Of a stretch of DNA of 64,000 nt, positions 1 to 36,995 are shown one piece after another; the first letter of the stretch is position 1, and each line of letters starts with the position of its first letter. The stretch comes from Bugula neritina (lineage: Eukaryota > Bryozoa > Gymnolaemata > Cheilostomatida > Bugulidae), in NCBI GenBank assembly GCA_964035545.1, contig OZ037768.1:22276819-22340818 (forward strand), written 5' to 3'. The notes beneath the pieces were generated by a model. That model did no database searches, was not told where the DNA came from, and saw nothing but the letters and a program-made list of their open reading frames with translations. A program made the position numbers and the translations under genes.

Positions 1-21
1 ACTAAACACAGCTATACTTAC

Positions 22-1836
22 TGTATTCGTATCTTGAGGAAGGAGCTAATCCTGTAGAGCTACAAGTAAAACTAAATTCCTTTCCTTCCTCAACTTTCTC
101 TGGCACATTAAAAGTTATTCTGCTAACTGTAAAAATCATTCATCTCCTTAAAAAGGATTTTAGGATTTCAAAATAAACCTGCATAGATATATAGATGAGC
201 TAAAAGTAAATGACAGTAGAGATAAACACATGAAATATTCTTGGTGGGTCTTGCACAGATAAAGTGAGTAACATTTGAGGATTAAAACATAAAAGTGAAA
301 AATTTCTGCAATTTTTAATCAGAATATTGTCTATAAAAACATGTTGACCAAATTTCATTCAAAATTAACATGTATAGGTGTAAAGAACTTGGCTAGAAAT
401 GCTACACAAAACCTCTCAACAGAAACCACAAATGATATATATCTATAATATATATACTAATTATACTACCCATACTGGTGCCACCAACCACCACCTATAA
501 ATATTACGTAACACGAGAATTTGTAATTGAGATAAATATGAAAGTAATATAAAAGCTAAGAATGATGTACTAGAGTTTGCTAAAATGTCACAACATAAAA
601 GAAAGCAGTTGCTTGAGAATGTTTACCTTTAATATCGAAAGTGACTGTTTCAGACAGAACTTCCCCCACACCACCACTTCTTTCAAATGCTCTACAATAA
701 AATTTTCCGCCAAGATTCGAATCAGTAACAGTCAGTCTAACAGTAAGATCAAATCCTCTCGGGTTGCCTACTGAGTTACAGTATGCATTACTGAGTGTAG
801 GTGCTTCTATCCCAGGGACAACCTTAGTAGCTGGCGCTGATGATACCTCCCAATTTGTTTCGGATTCACTACTTCGAGTACATCCTATTTTGTAGATTTC
901 GCTGTCTCCATCACCTTCGTAACGTAACTGGAGCCTTCTTAGATTAGTAAAAATCGGATGCTTTACATGTGAATGTTATCACCTCATTTGTGTAGACATT
1001 TGGTGGACTTTGAGATCTGTATTCTATCTTTGTAGATGGTTGTGCTAAACATAGGGATATCAACAGTTCAAATTAAAAAAAATAGAACAAAATTCAACTG
1101 AAAATGAATAGTTTACCAGCCCTAGTTTTAAATACAGCAGTATATTATAGTAGATAGCTTAATAGATGAAACAGAGTTCACTAAAACTAGGCTGTAATTT
1201 TATGTAGTGATATTGTCTGATCAACTCACACAGTGCACATGCACAGTGCACATTTATACATTTCACTTTATTGCAAAACAGAAAGGAAATTTGGTAATGA
1301 AAATTAAGTTGGATAGCTCTGCATGCCGTACAAGTTAAAGATGCTCAATTCAATAGCCTAACACTCTTGAGGCAATATACAAAAGTATATTTATAATATC
1401 GCTTTGGGGGCGTTACCTATCATGCAAAGGTATTTACCCTGTTTGCTTTAAAAATACATTTAGTTTAATACAGTATGAGATAACAAATTGAACAAAATAA
1501 TAGTAAAAGACAAAGCTGTAGTGTATATAAATGAATTGCTTTTAGCCAAATATATTCAGGTAAACTTGTTATATGTAGGTACTTTTAAAACATATCTGGC
1601 TACACAACAAACAGTTTTTACAATTACATCAGTGTCATGGCAGCTGTGTGATATGATTTATCTCTCAGATAGATGGAGCTGTTGTTGTTAATAAGACACA
1701 TTGGAAGACCTAAAGTTGACTTCTCAGTTACTAACTGCAACAGAGCTATGGAGATACCTAAAGTATATATATATTTACCAATTGTGTAGCCAGATAGAGC
1801 TAACACTAAGAATGTGGTTAACCAGGTGCAATTCAT
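22..1836 (-). CDS. Ig-domain secreted/membrane receptor-like gene, 5' part (partial)
   Basis: Three coding exons fit together on the minus strand: 1779-1836, 627-1044 and 22-126. Exon 1 starts at the ATG at 1836 and encodes about 20 residues of a typical signal peptide (MNCTWLTTFLVLALSGYTI). It ends in phase 1 at a GTAAAT donor. Exon 2 starts after a TTTAG acceptor, also in phase 1, and carries an Ig-like fold: an early 'TFTCKAS' cysteine strand and a late 'GGKFYCRAF' strand typical of the Ig F strand. Exon 3 (105 nt, phase 1-1) begins another Ig-like domain with 'EEGKEFSFTCSS' and ends at a strong GTAAGT donor. Phase 1-1 exons are the usual architecture of Ig-domain genes. The gene continues past the left edge, so a membrane segment or cytoplasmic part cannot be seen. 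Exon 2 holds an apparent one-base frameshift (see findings), so this may be a pseudogene or a sequence error. The Ig family call is fairly sure; the specific receptor is unknown. Confidence 0.62.
627..1044 (-). CDS. Ig-like domain exon with one extra base
   Basis: The exon runs from a TTTAG acceptor (1045-1046) to an AAAG|GTAAAC donor (625-626). The first part reads in frame to 'FTCKASDF'. The frame then hits a stop unless one base of the A5 run at 949-953 is skipped, after which it is open through 'NLRRLQLRYEGDGDSE' to 'GGKFYCRAFERSG'. The exon is 418 nt, whereas the flanking phase 1 ends require a multiple of three, so exactly one surplus base is implied. Confidence 0.6.
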
Positions 1837-2744
1837 TCTCCTAAAAACAAGAAGTAGTGGTGAAAAACATTCACTTAACTTATAATTCTACCAATAGCAC
1901 AATAACTTTTTTTATCAAGAGAATGTTTTTAAGAGAGAAAACATTGCTGAAAGATGAACAATTTAGAAAAGTTTATGACGAATAAAATAAATCTTTATAG
2001 GAAACAAGTTTCTAGCCAGGTTAGGATTTGCAAAATCTGAGATATAAAATGATAAACCCAATCAATCTAAATTCAAAATTATACAGGATAGCCTGCTACT
2101 AACAAATAGACAATTACTGTTTAAATATGTTCAACATACAAGCAACTGGAAGTGAACCTTCTCTCTCTCAACAGATCTTGTAAACTTTTCAACTTCTCAC
2201 TGAAACAGCTCCCAGGGAAGGAATTAATTATCAATAAGGAATATCAGCTTACAGAAAAGTAAATATAACTTATAAGCTGTTCAACAGCTGACTGCTCATC
2301 TAAACCAAGTTCCAACACACTTTGTATTGTTGCATACCATGTCAGTATGTAATAACAATTGTTTGATAATTTAATGATAACTTATTTGCTAATAGGGAAA
2401 GATCCAAACTGGAATGTAATTATATATAAACTATGTAATGAAAACAATTAGCACTGGGTAACACCAGGTAATGCTTCAAAGTTCTAAATTGCAAGTGGTA
2501 ATATCAGACCTCTGTTTACAGTTTCTCTCTCCAATACATGTGTCACTATAGGCCAGCAGCTAACACTCTTGCCAGCAAATACTGCCATGAGTAATTAACA
2601 GCAGATGTCCAGACTAGCAAACAATTATTGCTGACAGTTCAGTCTGTTAATTGATAGAGACAGAAGTGACAAAAGATTTCATTATATTATTTTTAAGCAT
2701 AACTCCAAACTCCAACAGTTCGAAAAATTTTGGCAGATCATCTA
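1837..2744. other. Intergenic/upstream region, no gene seen
   Basis: AT-rich sequence upstream of the Ig gene. I see no long open frame with coding character, no RNA gene and no clear TATA or CCAAT arrangement that would fix a transcription start. Confidence 0.5.
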
Positions 2745-2780
2745 CAAACACACACGCACACACACTCGCACACATTTTCG

Positions 2781-2850
<70 letters not shown>

Positions 2851-2886
2851 CACACACACTCACACACACACACACACACGCACACA
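2745..2886. repeat. (CA)n microsatellite
   Basis: About 140 bp of CA repeats with scattered interruptions (CG, TG, TTTT) at the left end and a nearly pure core. Open frames across it in both strands are a by-product of the dinucleotide repeat. Confidence 0.97.
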
Positions 2887-3410
2887 TAAAAACATTGATC
2901 AGCGAAGTAGTGAGAGTTGTCTTTTCTAAGTTGAATGTCCCTTTCTGTAATGCTACAACTATCGCTATACAGTCTAAAATGCAGGAGTTGTCTTCTAACT
3001 ATGTCTGCATGGCTTTATATGAAGTTTTGTTATTTCCAATTAGAATGAGTGCTTGTAGCTGCGCTTGTAGGCTTCATCTATAAACAACTAAAATAGATCG
3101 CTTTGAAATTGCTCTGAGACAGAGTAGAAACAGTTTTGTACCATATACATCTAGAAGGCCAAAAAAAAAATCAAAATTCTGTAACATTTTCATACCAGCA
3201 AGCATGGATGTTTTTCAGGCTTTCCAGCTTGTCTCATCTATTTATAAAGAAAACTAAAAATTGGCCTTCAGAATAGTATTTGTTTGCATATGTTTCCTCT
3301 CAAAGACCCCCAGCAGGTTGCAATGGAGTGCTATTCATACATGTGTTAATACTTCAACTTGGAAAGTACTCATAACTCAATAAAAAAAACTCAGACAAGT
3401 TTACATTCGC

Positions 3411-3590
3411 TATCCCTGTGAGAGAACTCTGATGGAAAAGGTTTTTGTTAGAATGGGCTAAGAAGTTGTTCAGATAAGGCACAGGAGCAATTATGACTGG
3501 ATGCTCTTCTTAACATCACCAATGGCCTTGTCCGGGCTCGAACCACTGACCTCGTGTTTACTAAGCAAACGCTCAAACCCCTAGACCACA
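3411..3590 (-). mobile_element. tRNA-derived SINE, family A, copy 1
   Basis: Read on the minus strand, the element starts with a tRNA-like head containing an A-box-like 'TGTGGTCTAGGGGTTTGAG' and a B-box-like segment. It continues into a body with 'ACATCA..', 'CATAATTGCTCCTGTGCC', 'TTAGCCCATTCTAACAAAAA' and ends near 'CTCACAGGGATA'. The same order of blocks recurs at 7153-7340 (same orientation) and 51820-51990 (opposite orientation), so this is a dispersed family. The copy is diverged and probably inactive. Confidence 0.8.
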
Positions 3591-4043
3591 TAACTCAAAA
3601 AGATTAGTAATAACTCCTTTTCTCAACACCCAGCTAACGTTTGTGCTGTATTGGTAGCTGTTTGAGTCATGAATTAGTAAAATAAGGGCCTTGACATTGG
3701 CTCAGATTTAGTGAAAGTTTTAGTGAAAGATCTATTTCAACATACCTCTAAATTGTTTTGAGCTTCTTTAAAAGTATGCACTGAAGTTTTTCAGACAGAT
3801 CTTCTAACTGTTGCATTATCACAACATTTTTTAATTTACTCTAATCTGTTTCATGTAAGATTCAAATAATAGTTCAAGATAAGTCCAGCTATTTTCACAA
3901 GCTAGTTTCCCGTGGGTTTCATTAGCTTCCAGCTAGCAAACTTTTGTTTTCTGTATTTAATGACTCTCTTGGTGACAGCAATGATGACTGTTATACCGAC
4001 ATATTCTGTTGGATGTTTTGTATAAAACTGGTTTTTTTAGATA

Positions 4044-4045
<2 letters not shown>
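3591..4045. other. Intergenic, nothing recognised
   Basis: AT-rich single-copy-looking sequence between SINE copy 1 and the (TA)n tract. No coding or RNA feature seen. Confidence 0.4.

Positions 4046-4107
<62 letters not shown>
4046..4107. repeat. (TA)n microsatellite
   Basis: About 60 bp of nearly perfect TA repeats, separated from a long (TG)n tract by about 70 bp of single-copy sequence. Confidence 0.97.
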
Positions 4108-4109
<2 letters not shown>

Positions 4110-4175
4110 TTATCAGTTACACCTATAAAGATGTTTTCAAATGTATATGCGTGCATGTGCGTTTGTGCATGTGCG

Positions 4176-5819
<1,644 letters not shown>

Positions 5820-5828
5820 AGTACTCTG

Positions 5829-5951
5829 ATTGGCTGGCAGCTGTTCAAGAGACACTCCTATTGGTTGGTCGATTGGCTAGTAGCAACGTGCTCGTTCAAC
5901 CTTGGCTCTTTGCTAGTAATTTTGTCAAAGTCATTGGGCTGCATAGTGTAG
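5829..5951 (+). promoter_or_regulatory. Putative promoter and 5' UTR exon of the synaptotagmin-like gene
   Basis: Three ATTGG (inverted CCAAT) boxes lie at 5829-5833, 5860-5864 and 5872-5876, within 48 bp. They are followed by a TAG|GTAAGC splice donor whose GT is at 5952-5953. The first coding exon begins one base before its ATG directly after a TTTTCAG acceptor (6531-6536), so a spliced non-coding first exon is needed; this site supplies it. CCAAT boxes are bound by NF-Y. The transcription start itself is not resolved. Confidence 0.45.
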
Positions 5952-6537
5952 GTAAGCATGTTATGTAATGCTAGCATTGTCTGTGGTTGAAACTAGTTGA
6001 AATTGTATATTCTGTTATGTTTTAGCATGCAAATATTTCGTTATTCGCTATTTGCTATTTACAGTTGGTTGTTTGCAGCCTCACATATAAAGCAATTGAT
6101 TATCAATAAGTTGGTATCCTGTATTTGTTGCTGATAAAATGATGAAATGACAGACAACTAGATAATAAAATATAAAAAGACGTAAGTATTGTATCATCTT
6201 TATATTGTATCATCAAGTAATAATTATGATTGTGGTTTGTATTTTAAATAAGTCTAAACAACCTTTGAAGTAGACAAATTTAGATGGCTTGTAAATGCTC
6301 ACTGCTTTTCAAGACTGTATATAACTGAGCTTATACAATAATTGTTACATAATTAGCCATTTGAAATGTGTTCATTTGAAGATGTTTTTTTGTTTTTAAA
6401 ACTGTTAAAAAAAACTTATCTATTTCCAATAAAAAACCAAGCCACGAAACTTTTGTTATTAAACTAATAAAAACACTGTACCTATAGAATGTCACATTTT
6501 GAATTAATGCAGATCTTTGCATACTACTATTTTCAGA

Positions 6538-9500
6538 ATGTACGTTGAAATCACCCTCGGAATTATCTCCACTATTTTGGCCGCCATTGCTGTAATTATA
6601 GCAATATTAGTAGCAAGACACAGGAAACATAAGTATGCAACTGACGAAAAGGAGCGAGAGCAGGAGAGAAGGAGAGAAGAGATTATATACAGCAAACCAA
6701 AGAGGCGTATCGGGGTGGGAACGCTTCATTTAGCAGACGGTAAATCTAAACATTTTTAATGAAACCTTTTACAGGGTAGGTCATATATATTATTAGTGTA
6801 AATTAAATGGAGTAGCTGTGAGCTAGTAGTTGAAGCACTGGCTTGGGGTACTCTGTGTCATGGCATCAAATCCAGGTGATTGCAAAAGAGCCTTTAAAAT
6901 TCTTGTGAGATTATATTAATGAGACTTTAAAAAGTGGGTTGCTTACTAAAATATTGATCTTATTATACACTGCATTATATCTGATGAGGGTGAAGCATTT
7001 TAACTCTTAGATTTCAATTACTATTTGTTTGTTATTTCTTCAACTTTTCTCGTTCAGAGGTAGGACAAATTTACTGACTCCATGCAATATGGTTCAACAT
7101 TTTGTATCTGATATTGTTTTACATTGCATAACTCACGCAAGTTCATAGTTCATATCCCTGTGAGAAACCCCTGATGGAAAGGTTTTTGTTAGAACGGGCT
7201 AAGGGCTCAGGACTTGTTTAGATGAGGCACAGGAGCAATTATGAGTGGATGATTTTCCTAACATCACCAATGGCCTTTATCGGGGTTCGAACCCATGACT
7301 TCAGGTTCACAAAGCAAACGCTTTAACCTCTAGACCACGGCTGCTCCCTACATTGCATAACATGTCATACATAATATTTAAAGTAGTGACATTTAACTTA
7401 TCATTATCACATGAAACACACAAACTGTTGAGCACATATAGGGCATTTATTATAAAATGGTGGGAATGTGTTATAACCACTTGCTAGTCTACATATAATG
7501 TATTATGAAACATATTTTCCACTACATCTGCAGTAAAGGCAGGATTGATGGAAAGAAACACAATGCTAACAAGATTTAACCAGTGCCGGGGATATTATGA
7601 TTATAAATACTTATAGGTGTTACATAAGACGTGCCAATAATGCCATTTCCTTAAGTCATAATCTAATGACTTATAATGAACTTTTATAGGAAGTTTAAAG
7701 GAAAAGTTTCATGATTTTTGATATTATTATTCCTACAGGTATTATAGAGGTAGAGGAACAGCAGGTACAGCTGCCAACTGCTGATCTGTCAGAAATTGAA
7801 GGCAGCATTGATGGTAGGTTTGCTGACAGTAGTGTCTACTGCTTGTCTTTTTGTCTAGAATATTGATATTCCAATAATGTCGAGTACCTTGTTAACTGAT
7901 GAGTGTAGCAGCCGCCTACATGTTGCTACGCTGCGTCTGTCTTGCATGTGAAGCTGTGCATGGGAGATATTCATTATATTATGTTATATTATACAATCTC
8001 ATATTATATTATACTATATTATATTGTATTATATTATATTATGTTATACTATATTATATTGTATTATGTCATATTGTATTATATTATATTATGTTATACT
8101 ATATTATGTCATATTATATCATATTAAAACATAATACATTATATTATATTGCATTATATTATACGTATTGTATTATATTATGCCATATTATATTAAAATA
8201 TATTATGTCATATCATGTTATAATATAATATAATGCATTACATTATAATATTGTATTATATTATGTTATATTATATTACAGTATATTATATTATAATTTA
8301 CTCGTATTAAGTTACATTTTCATAATATGTTACATTATACTATCTCACATTATAATATGCTATAATATATTATTATATTTTATTATATTATACTGTATTA
8401 TATGTCCCCAAGTATATTACAGTTTAGAATGTTTAATGACTGTTCTATAGTTTATATTGCTTAGTTCATATGATATTTGGGTATTGCCTGTTGTACATTA
8501 GTAAAACTTACACTTTGGATAATTTAGATTATGAGCAATAATATACTTCATTATTCTCGTTATATTTTGTGTCATTTAGTACTGCATTATAACAGTAATA
8601 GCTATTGTGTATGCTAAGAAATGCGATGTAATAATATATGTGAGCCGATAGCGTCACTAGTAAAATATAGAAATGCTACTGTATATATCATCAAGGTGGC
8701 AACACTTCTGTTAAAATTATTAGCCAATGAAACAAGGTTTTACATTCTTTTCTTCAGAGTTGAACCCATCATCCCCTTCTTTATCAGAAACGAGAAAATC
8801 TGGAGGAATATTCGGTGGCATAATTAAAGTATTTGCTAAGTCGCCGTCAGCATCGTCCGATTCACCTTTGAAGATGAAAACGCAGACTCGAGTAAAAAAG
8901 TCTTCCCACAGTATTACGAGTCCAGAATCCTTTCAAACCGCGCAAGACGCCATAACTTCCGCCCAATCTCCTAAAACCTCCATCGGCTCCAACTACGACA
9001 GCAGTGGAAATGGCGAACCAGAAATCATTCTTTCCATTTTATACAACGACATGGCAGCTTCGCTAACTGTAACAGTCTCGTGTATAACTAACCTGGACAG
9101 CAAGTTGTATGACCACAACCTGTACGTCCAGGCAATACTCAGACCCAAGCACAACCAGAAGCAACGCACCCAGGATGTCCCGGCCATTCACCCGGAGTTC
9201 AACGAGTGCTTTTTCTTTGATAAGATAATGATCCTTGACCTCCCAACAAGTCACCTTATGGTCACGCTTCACAAGTCATCTACTGGTCGGCAGATTGCGG
9301 AACTTTTCATCAACATGGCGGCCATTAATATGAAGTATGGCGAAACGTCTCATTTCAAGTTCCCGATGGTGACCAAACGCCGCAGTAGAAAAGTAAGTAA
9401 CTGATATTTAAGCTAAACTGCTCTGTCATTGGTCATTTTACTTTAGTGGTACAATTTCATTGGATTAAATCACTAAAGATGTGCAATTGGATTTATTGTA

Positions 9501-11734
9501 TTTTTAGAACAAAAGTTACTTTTTGCTTGAAACTACATTGCTTTAAAAAGGTTTCGTGTATATTGAGTATGTATATAAGCATACTGTATATAGGCATATA
9601 CTCTAATATGCTTATACATGTATACATAAAGTCACTGCAAATGCATTCATATACTCTTTAATGCTTTGTATGTACCTAGACCCAATATGTAACTATGCAT
9701 ATACTCCTATATTAACTTGCATAAATCTTGAAATGCATATGCATATAATATATAATATAATATATGTATACACTTTGATATGAACATGTATATAATATAA
9801 TATAATATGTATACTCTTTAGGAGTCGACATTAGACAGGTTGCTGAGTGTAGAACTGGGACAGATTATGATATTACTACATTACCAAGTCTATCGTAACA
9901 GACTCAAGGTTCAAGTACACAAGGCAAGCCAACTTCCCAAGTCTGACTCTCCACTCTTCATTAAACCAGGTATGCAAATCTATATGTTGTATTTATATAT
10001 GTGCTGTGTTTATGTTATGTTTATGTTATGTTTGTGTTGTGATGTGTGTGTGCGTGTGCGTGTGCGTGTGCGTGTGCGCGTGTGTGTGTGCGTGAGTGCG
10101 TGGCTCGCACATTCTATATTATACATGGTGTGTGTTTTATAAGAAATATTATGTAATTTCAACAATCTAATATATTCATGCGTGCATACGAATATATATA
10201 CAAATGCATATATTTTGCATTTATCATACGTCATACATATTTATGCATTTTATCTTATAGATTATGTATATAATGTATTATAGATATTAATATATATTGG
10301 CTATTATAATATATAAAGAATATTATAACTTATCGTATAACAGCACTTAGTAAGTCTAAAAGCAGCATAAAACTAATGTAGTAGTCCAATGAGTTAAAGT
10401 TTGCTTTATTTATTAAATCGTAATGCCCATTCATGTATAATTTAGGTATTAAATACTAACAATGTATTCCATACTTTAATTACAGACTACCAAGTAGTCA
10501 TTGAGCTCTTCAACAGACACACCCACCAAATGCTCATCTCGAAGAGCTCAACGGTGCAGACCGGAGAGAATCCTATTTGGAATGAACCTTTCTTCTTTGA
10601 ATTAAACCTCCTTCAACTTGATGATCACTACTTGGACTTTACAGGTAAGCATTTTCGTATATAATACAACAAAATATGCTTAAATATTAGATATCTATGG
10701 GACATTTCTCTCATAACTCATTGTGTGTTGCTAGTACACTTTTCAGGACTCGTACTACGTATTACTACACTGTGCACAACTCATACTACGTATTACTACA
10801 CTGCTCACAATTCATACTACATATTACTACACTGCTCACAACTCATACTACGTATTACTACACTGCTCACAACTCATACTACGTATTACTACACTGCTCA
10901 CAACTCATACTACGTATTACTACACTGCTCACAACAAATACTAACATACTTTATACACAACACACAATACGATTCAATACATTGAAAATTTGCTTATCAG
11001 TTTGTCATTTAATAAAGTATTTGCATTGACCTATTGTTTTCACATTCCCCACAGCAGCTTGTTGTGTATGCACACTACACTCGGCTGTTTCGTATGCATG
11101 ATTATCAATTATGAAATCTCGATTCACACGTTGCATGTTTGCATGACATGCAGTCAGTGTAATAATTATAGATGGACTCACAGCATACAGGATAAAGATT
11201 ACAATTATTTACAGAAATTATGCCTAATTATTATATATATATATATATGATGTTATATGCCGAGGGTAAATGTAGCCTGCACTCAGTTCCGTAATTACAT
11301 TTGACACAACCTAGCTTTCCAGGCCATGATATGCAAATGGATATTATATATTCCATAAGCAATGAACTCACTTCTCTAACTAAGAATGTAGCTGTATTAT
11401 GTAGAAAATAACATGTACATTTTCACCTTTCACCACCACATCCTGTTCTCCATGTTGCCGTTTAATTATTGCTGTGCTACGCAAAAGAGCAAATCAAACA
11501 TCAAAACTATTATATGAAGGGATCATTGTGGGTACACATGCTGTTTTAGTGGTGGAGAAAAGTCGGTGCAAGCTGCACGATGATGTCATAGGTCATGTGC
11601 TGTTGGGACCGGATAATACCAGCAGTCAGGCTATCAACCAATGGAAAGAGTGCTCTCAGCCTTGCAAACTAGAGGAAGCTCAGTGGCATACTATAGTTCC
11701 AGTAATTAAATACTCTGTGGAAGCATTCAGATAG
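6538..11734 (+). CDS. Synaptotagmin-like double-C2 membrane protein
   Basis: Six coding exons join with consistent phases: 6538-6739, 7739-7813, 8758-9392, 9822-9969, 10486-10644, 11550-11734. They give 1404 nt, or 467 residues plus TAG. The chosen ATG sits one base after a CAG acceptor. Residues 1-30 hold a very short luminal end and one hydrophobic span (ITLGIISTILAAIAVIIAIL), followed by a charged juxtamembrane stretch rich in K/R/E. A Ser/Pro-rich linker leads to C2A (about 179-300) and C2B (about 316-455). C2B ends in the synaptotagmin-type 'WHT' motif after a conserved W-containing helix. Synaptotagmins tether vesicles and drive regulated exocytosis. Here most C2 aspartates that bind Ca2+ are replaced, so it resembles Ca2+-independent members. 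Which vertebrate subtype is closest cannot be told by eye. Confidence 0.88.
6780..7152. other. Intron 1 of the synaptotagmin-like gene; possible degenerate tRNA-like segment
   Basis: At about 6816-6895 there is a degenerate A-box/B-box-like arrangement ('GAGCTAGTAGTTGAAGCACTGG' split over two blocks, then 'CATCAAATCC'). It could be a worn tRNA-derived SINE head. Nothing else is recognised. Confidence 0.25.
7153..7340 (-). mobile_element. tRNA-derived SINE, family A, copy 2
   Basis: The best preserved of three copies. On the minus strand it begins 'CCGTGGTCTAGAGGTTAAAG' (A box) and continues to 'ATGGGTTCGAACCCC' (a near-perfect B box). The shared body follows, and it ends near 'CTCACAGGGATATGAAC'. 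It lies in intron 1 of the synaptotagmin-like gene, antisense to it. Confidence 0.85.
7970..8402. repeat. Low-complexity TATTA-type repeat
   Basis: About 430 bp of imperfect ATTAT/TATATTG units in intron 2 of the synaptotagmin-like gene. The long open frames over it are compositional artefacts. Confidence 0.9.
8758..9392 (+). CDS. Linker and C2A exon of the synaptotagmin-like gene
   Basis: Phase 1 acceptor TTCTTCAG, phase 0 donor AAAA|GTAAGT. The first half is Ser/Thr/Lys-rich and probably disordered. The second half is a C2 fold beginning 'EPEIILSILYNDMAASLTV' with the beta-strand signature 'HPEFNECFFFDK', equivalent to the family's NPVFNE motif. The third Ca2+-binding loop, usually D-x-D, is occupied by 'HKSSTGRQ', with no acidic residue. 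Confidence 0.85.
9822..10644 (+). CDS. C2B exons (first two of three) of the synaptotagmin-like gene
   Basis: Exons 9822-9969 and 10486-10644 hold the start and centre of C2B: 'LGQIMILLHYQVYRNRLKV', then a VVIELFN strand and 'GENPIWNEPFFFEL', the NP-x-x-NE-x-F motif of the family. The polybasic KKKK patch on strand 4 of classical synaptotagmins is missing; the region instead reads 'RHTHQMLISKSS'. The intron between the exons contains a (GTGCGT)n tract. Confidence 0.83.
10043..10112. repeat. (GTGTGC)n microsatellite
   Basis: Short tract of alternating GTGTGC/GTGCGT in the intron between the two first C2B exons. Confidence 0.9.
10748..10937. repeat. 31-bp minisatellite, about 6 copies
   Basis: The unit starts 'TACTACGTATTACTACACTG' and continues with CTCACAACTCA. 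Copies are nearly identical, with single changes such as ACGTAT to ACATAT. It lies in the last intron of the synaptotagmin-like gene. Because the length is not a multiple of three, all frames can stay open by chance. Confidence 0.95.
11550..11734 (+). CDS. Last C2B exon of the synaptotagmin-like gene
   Basis: After a CTGTTTTAG acceptor the phase 1 frame reads 'VVEKSRCKLHDDVIGHVLLG', then 'QWKECS' and 'AQWHTI', the typical C2B end. The TAG stop at 11732-11734 lies in the first unit of a 26-bp minisatellite. The last four residues (EAFR) are encoded by repeat-like DNA. Confidence 0.85.
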
Positions 11735-12066
11735 TGTGTACCATGGAAACATTAACATAAAGTGTACCATGGAATCATTCAGATAGTGTGTACCATGGAA
11801 ACATTCAGGTAGTGTGTACCATGGAAACATTCAGATAGTGTGTACCATGGAAATATTCAGGTAGTGTGTACCATGGAAACATTCAGATAGTGTGTACCAT
11901 GGAATCATTCAGTTAGTGTGTACTATGGAAACATTCAGGTAGAATGCGCCATGGAAACATTCAAATAATGTGTACTATATGGAAACAGTTGGAGAGAGTG
12001 CACCATGGAAACATGCGGTTAGTATATACCATGGAAACATTCAGATAGAGTATGCTATGGAAACAT
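11720..12066 (+). repeat. 26-bp minisatellite overlapping the synaptotagmin-like stop codon
   Basis: The unit is 'CATTCAGATAGTGTGTACCA' plus TGGAAA, repeated about 13 times with increasing divergence to the right. The first unit supplies the terminal Phe-Arg codons and the TAG stop; the rest is 3' UTR. Confidence 0.93.
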
Positions 12067-12344
12067 GTAAATGAAAATTGGAACCAAAGCGTATGAGTAG
12101 TTCTTGAGATACTTTGAGTTTATAGTAATTATTATTTACCTACTCATTCAGGTCACGCTAGGATTCCTGTATACATATTAGATATGCCAACAACTGCACA
12201 TTATTGTAATAGTAAAGGACAAGTCTTTTCCGTTGCATATTTTTGCTTTAAAGCTTTACAGTTCCAAAAAATCGCTTTGCAAGGAACGATAATATTCAAT
12301 TCTACTGAAAGTGCATTTAAGAAAACTTTCTATAAAATGAACAG

Positions 12345-12350
12345 AATAAA
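12345..12350 (+). terminator. Candidate poly(A) signal of the synaptotagmin-like gene
   Basis: AATAAA in AT-rich DNA about 610 bp after the stop. No transcript evidence is available. Confidence 0.4.
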
Positions 12351-12379
12351 TATATATTTTAGAAAATTTGATATTAATA

Positions 12380-12385
12380 TTTATT
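12380..12385 (-). terminator. Candidate poly(A) signal of the coiled-coil gene
   Basis: TTTATT on the plus strand, which is AATAAA on the minus strand, about 520 bp beyond the proposed stop at 12903. An ATTAAA variant on the minus strand near 12585 is an alternative. Confidence 0.35.
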
Positions 12386-12902
12386 AAATATATTTCTAAA
12401 GAAATATTGTTCATGTACAGGTACTAAAAAGCAGTCGATACATATAAAAATGATCAAAAAAGATGTAAAGGAAAGTCTCTCAGTAATTATGCAATAAAAT
12501 GGACGGTTTTAGGTAGCTAATCTTGAGATCAAAGGTGTCTCTAGTCTCCAAGTATAATAAAACTTGAGCATGTAAATATAATAAATATTTAATATTTGGA
12601 CGGCTATAAGACTATAAATCACATACTTTAGCTCGTTATCAGGAACTTACAGTATCTATACACACCTTATGTGTTGACATTACAGGAATTATATCTACAT
12701 GTTAACAACGAGCTTATCTGTAGAGAGTATTTCAAGGTGTTATAAATCAAATAGAAACATTCACTTCAACACTGATTCAAATAGGAATTTGATAAAAGCA
12801 GTCAAGCAGTTTGACCAAAAGCAAATGTTTTTAAAAAGCTGCAATGTTTGATGATTGAAAAGGGTTCATCCATCAGTTTAAATCTCTGTGGATTTACAGT
12901 GT

Positions 12903-36934
<24,032 letters not shown>

Positions 36935-36948
36935 TACTTAACTTCTAA

Positions 36949-36995
36949 AATAAATAATAATAAGAATAATAAGAATAATAATAATAATGGAGGAA
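36949..36995. repeat. (AAT)n microsatellite next to a splice acceptor
   Basis: On the gene strand it reads (ATT)n and occupies the polypyrimidine-tract position directly before the TTTTAG acceptor of the coiled-coil gene's first coding exon. Confidence 0.85.

Noticed and set aside
7899..8228. 109-codon open frame rich in I, L and Y
   Set aside because: It is the translation of an AT-rich low-complexity repeat in an intron.
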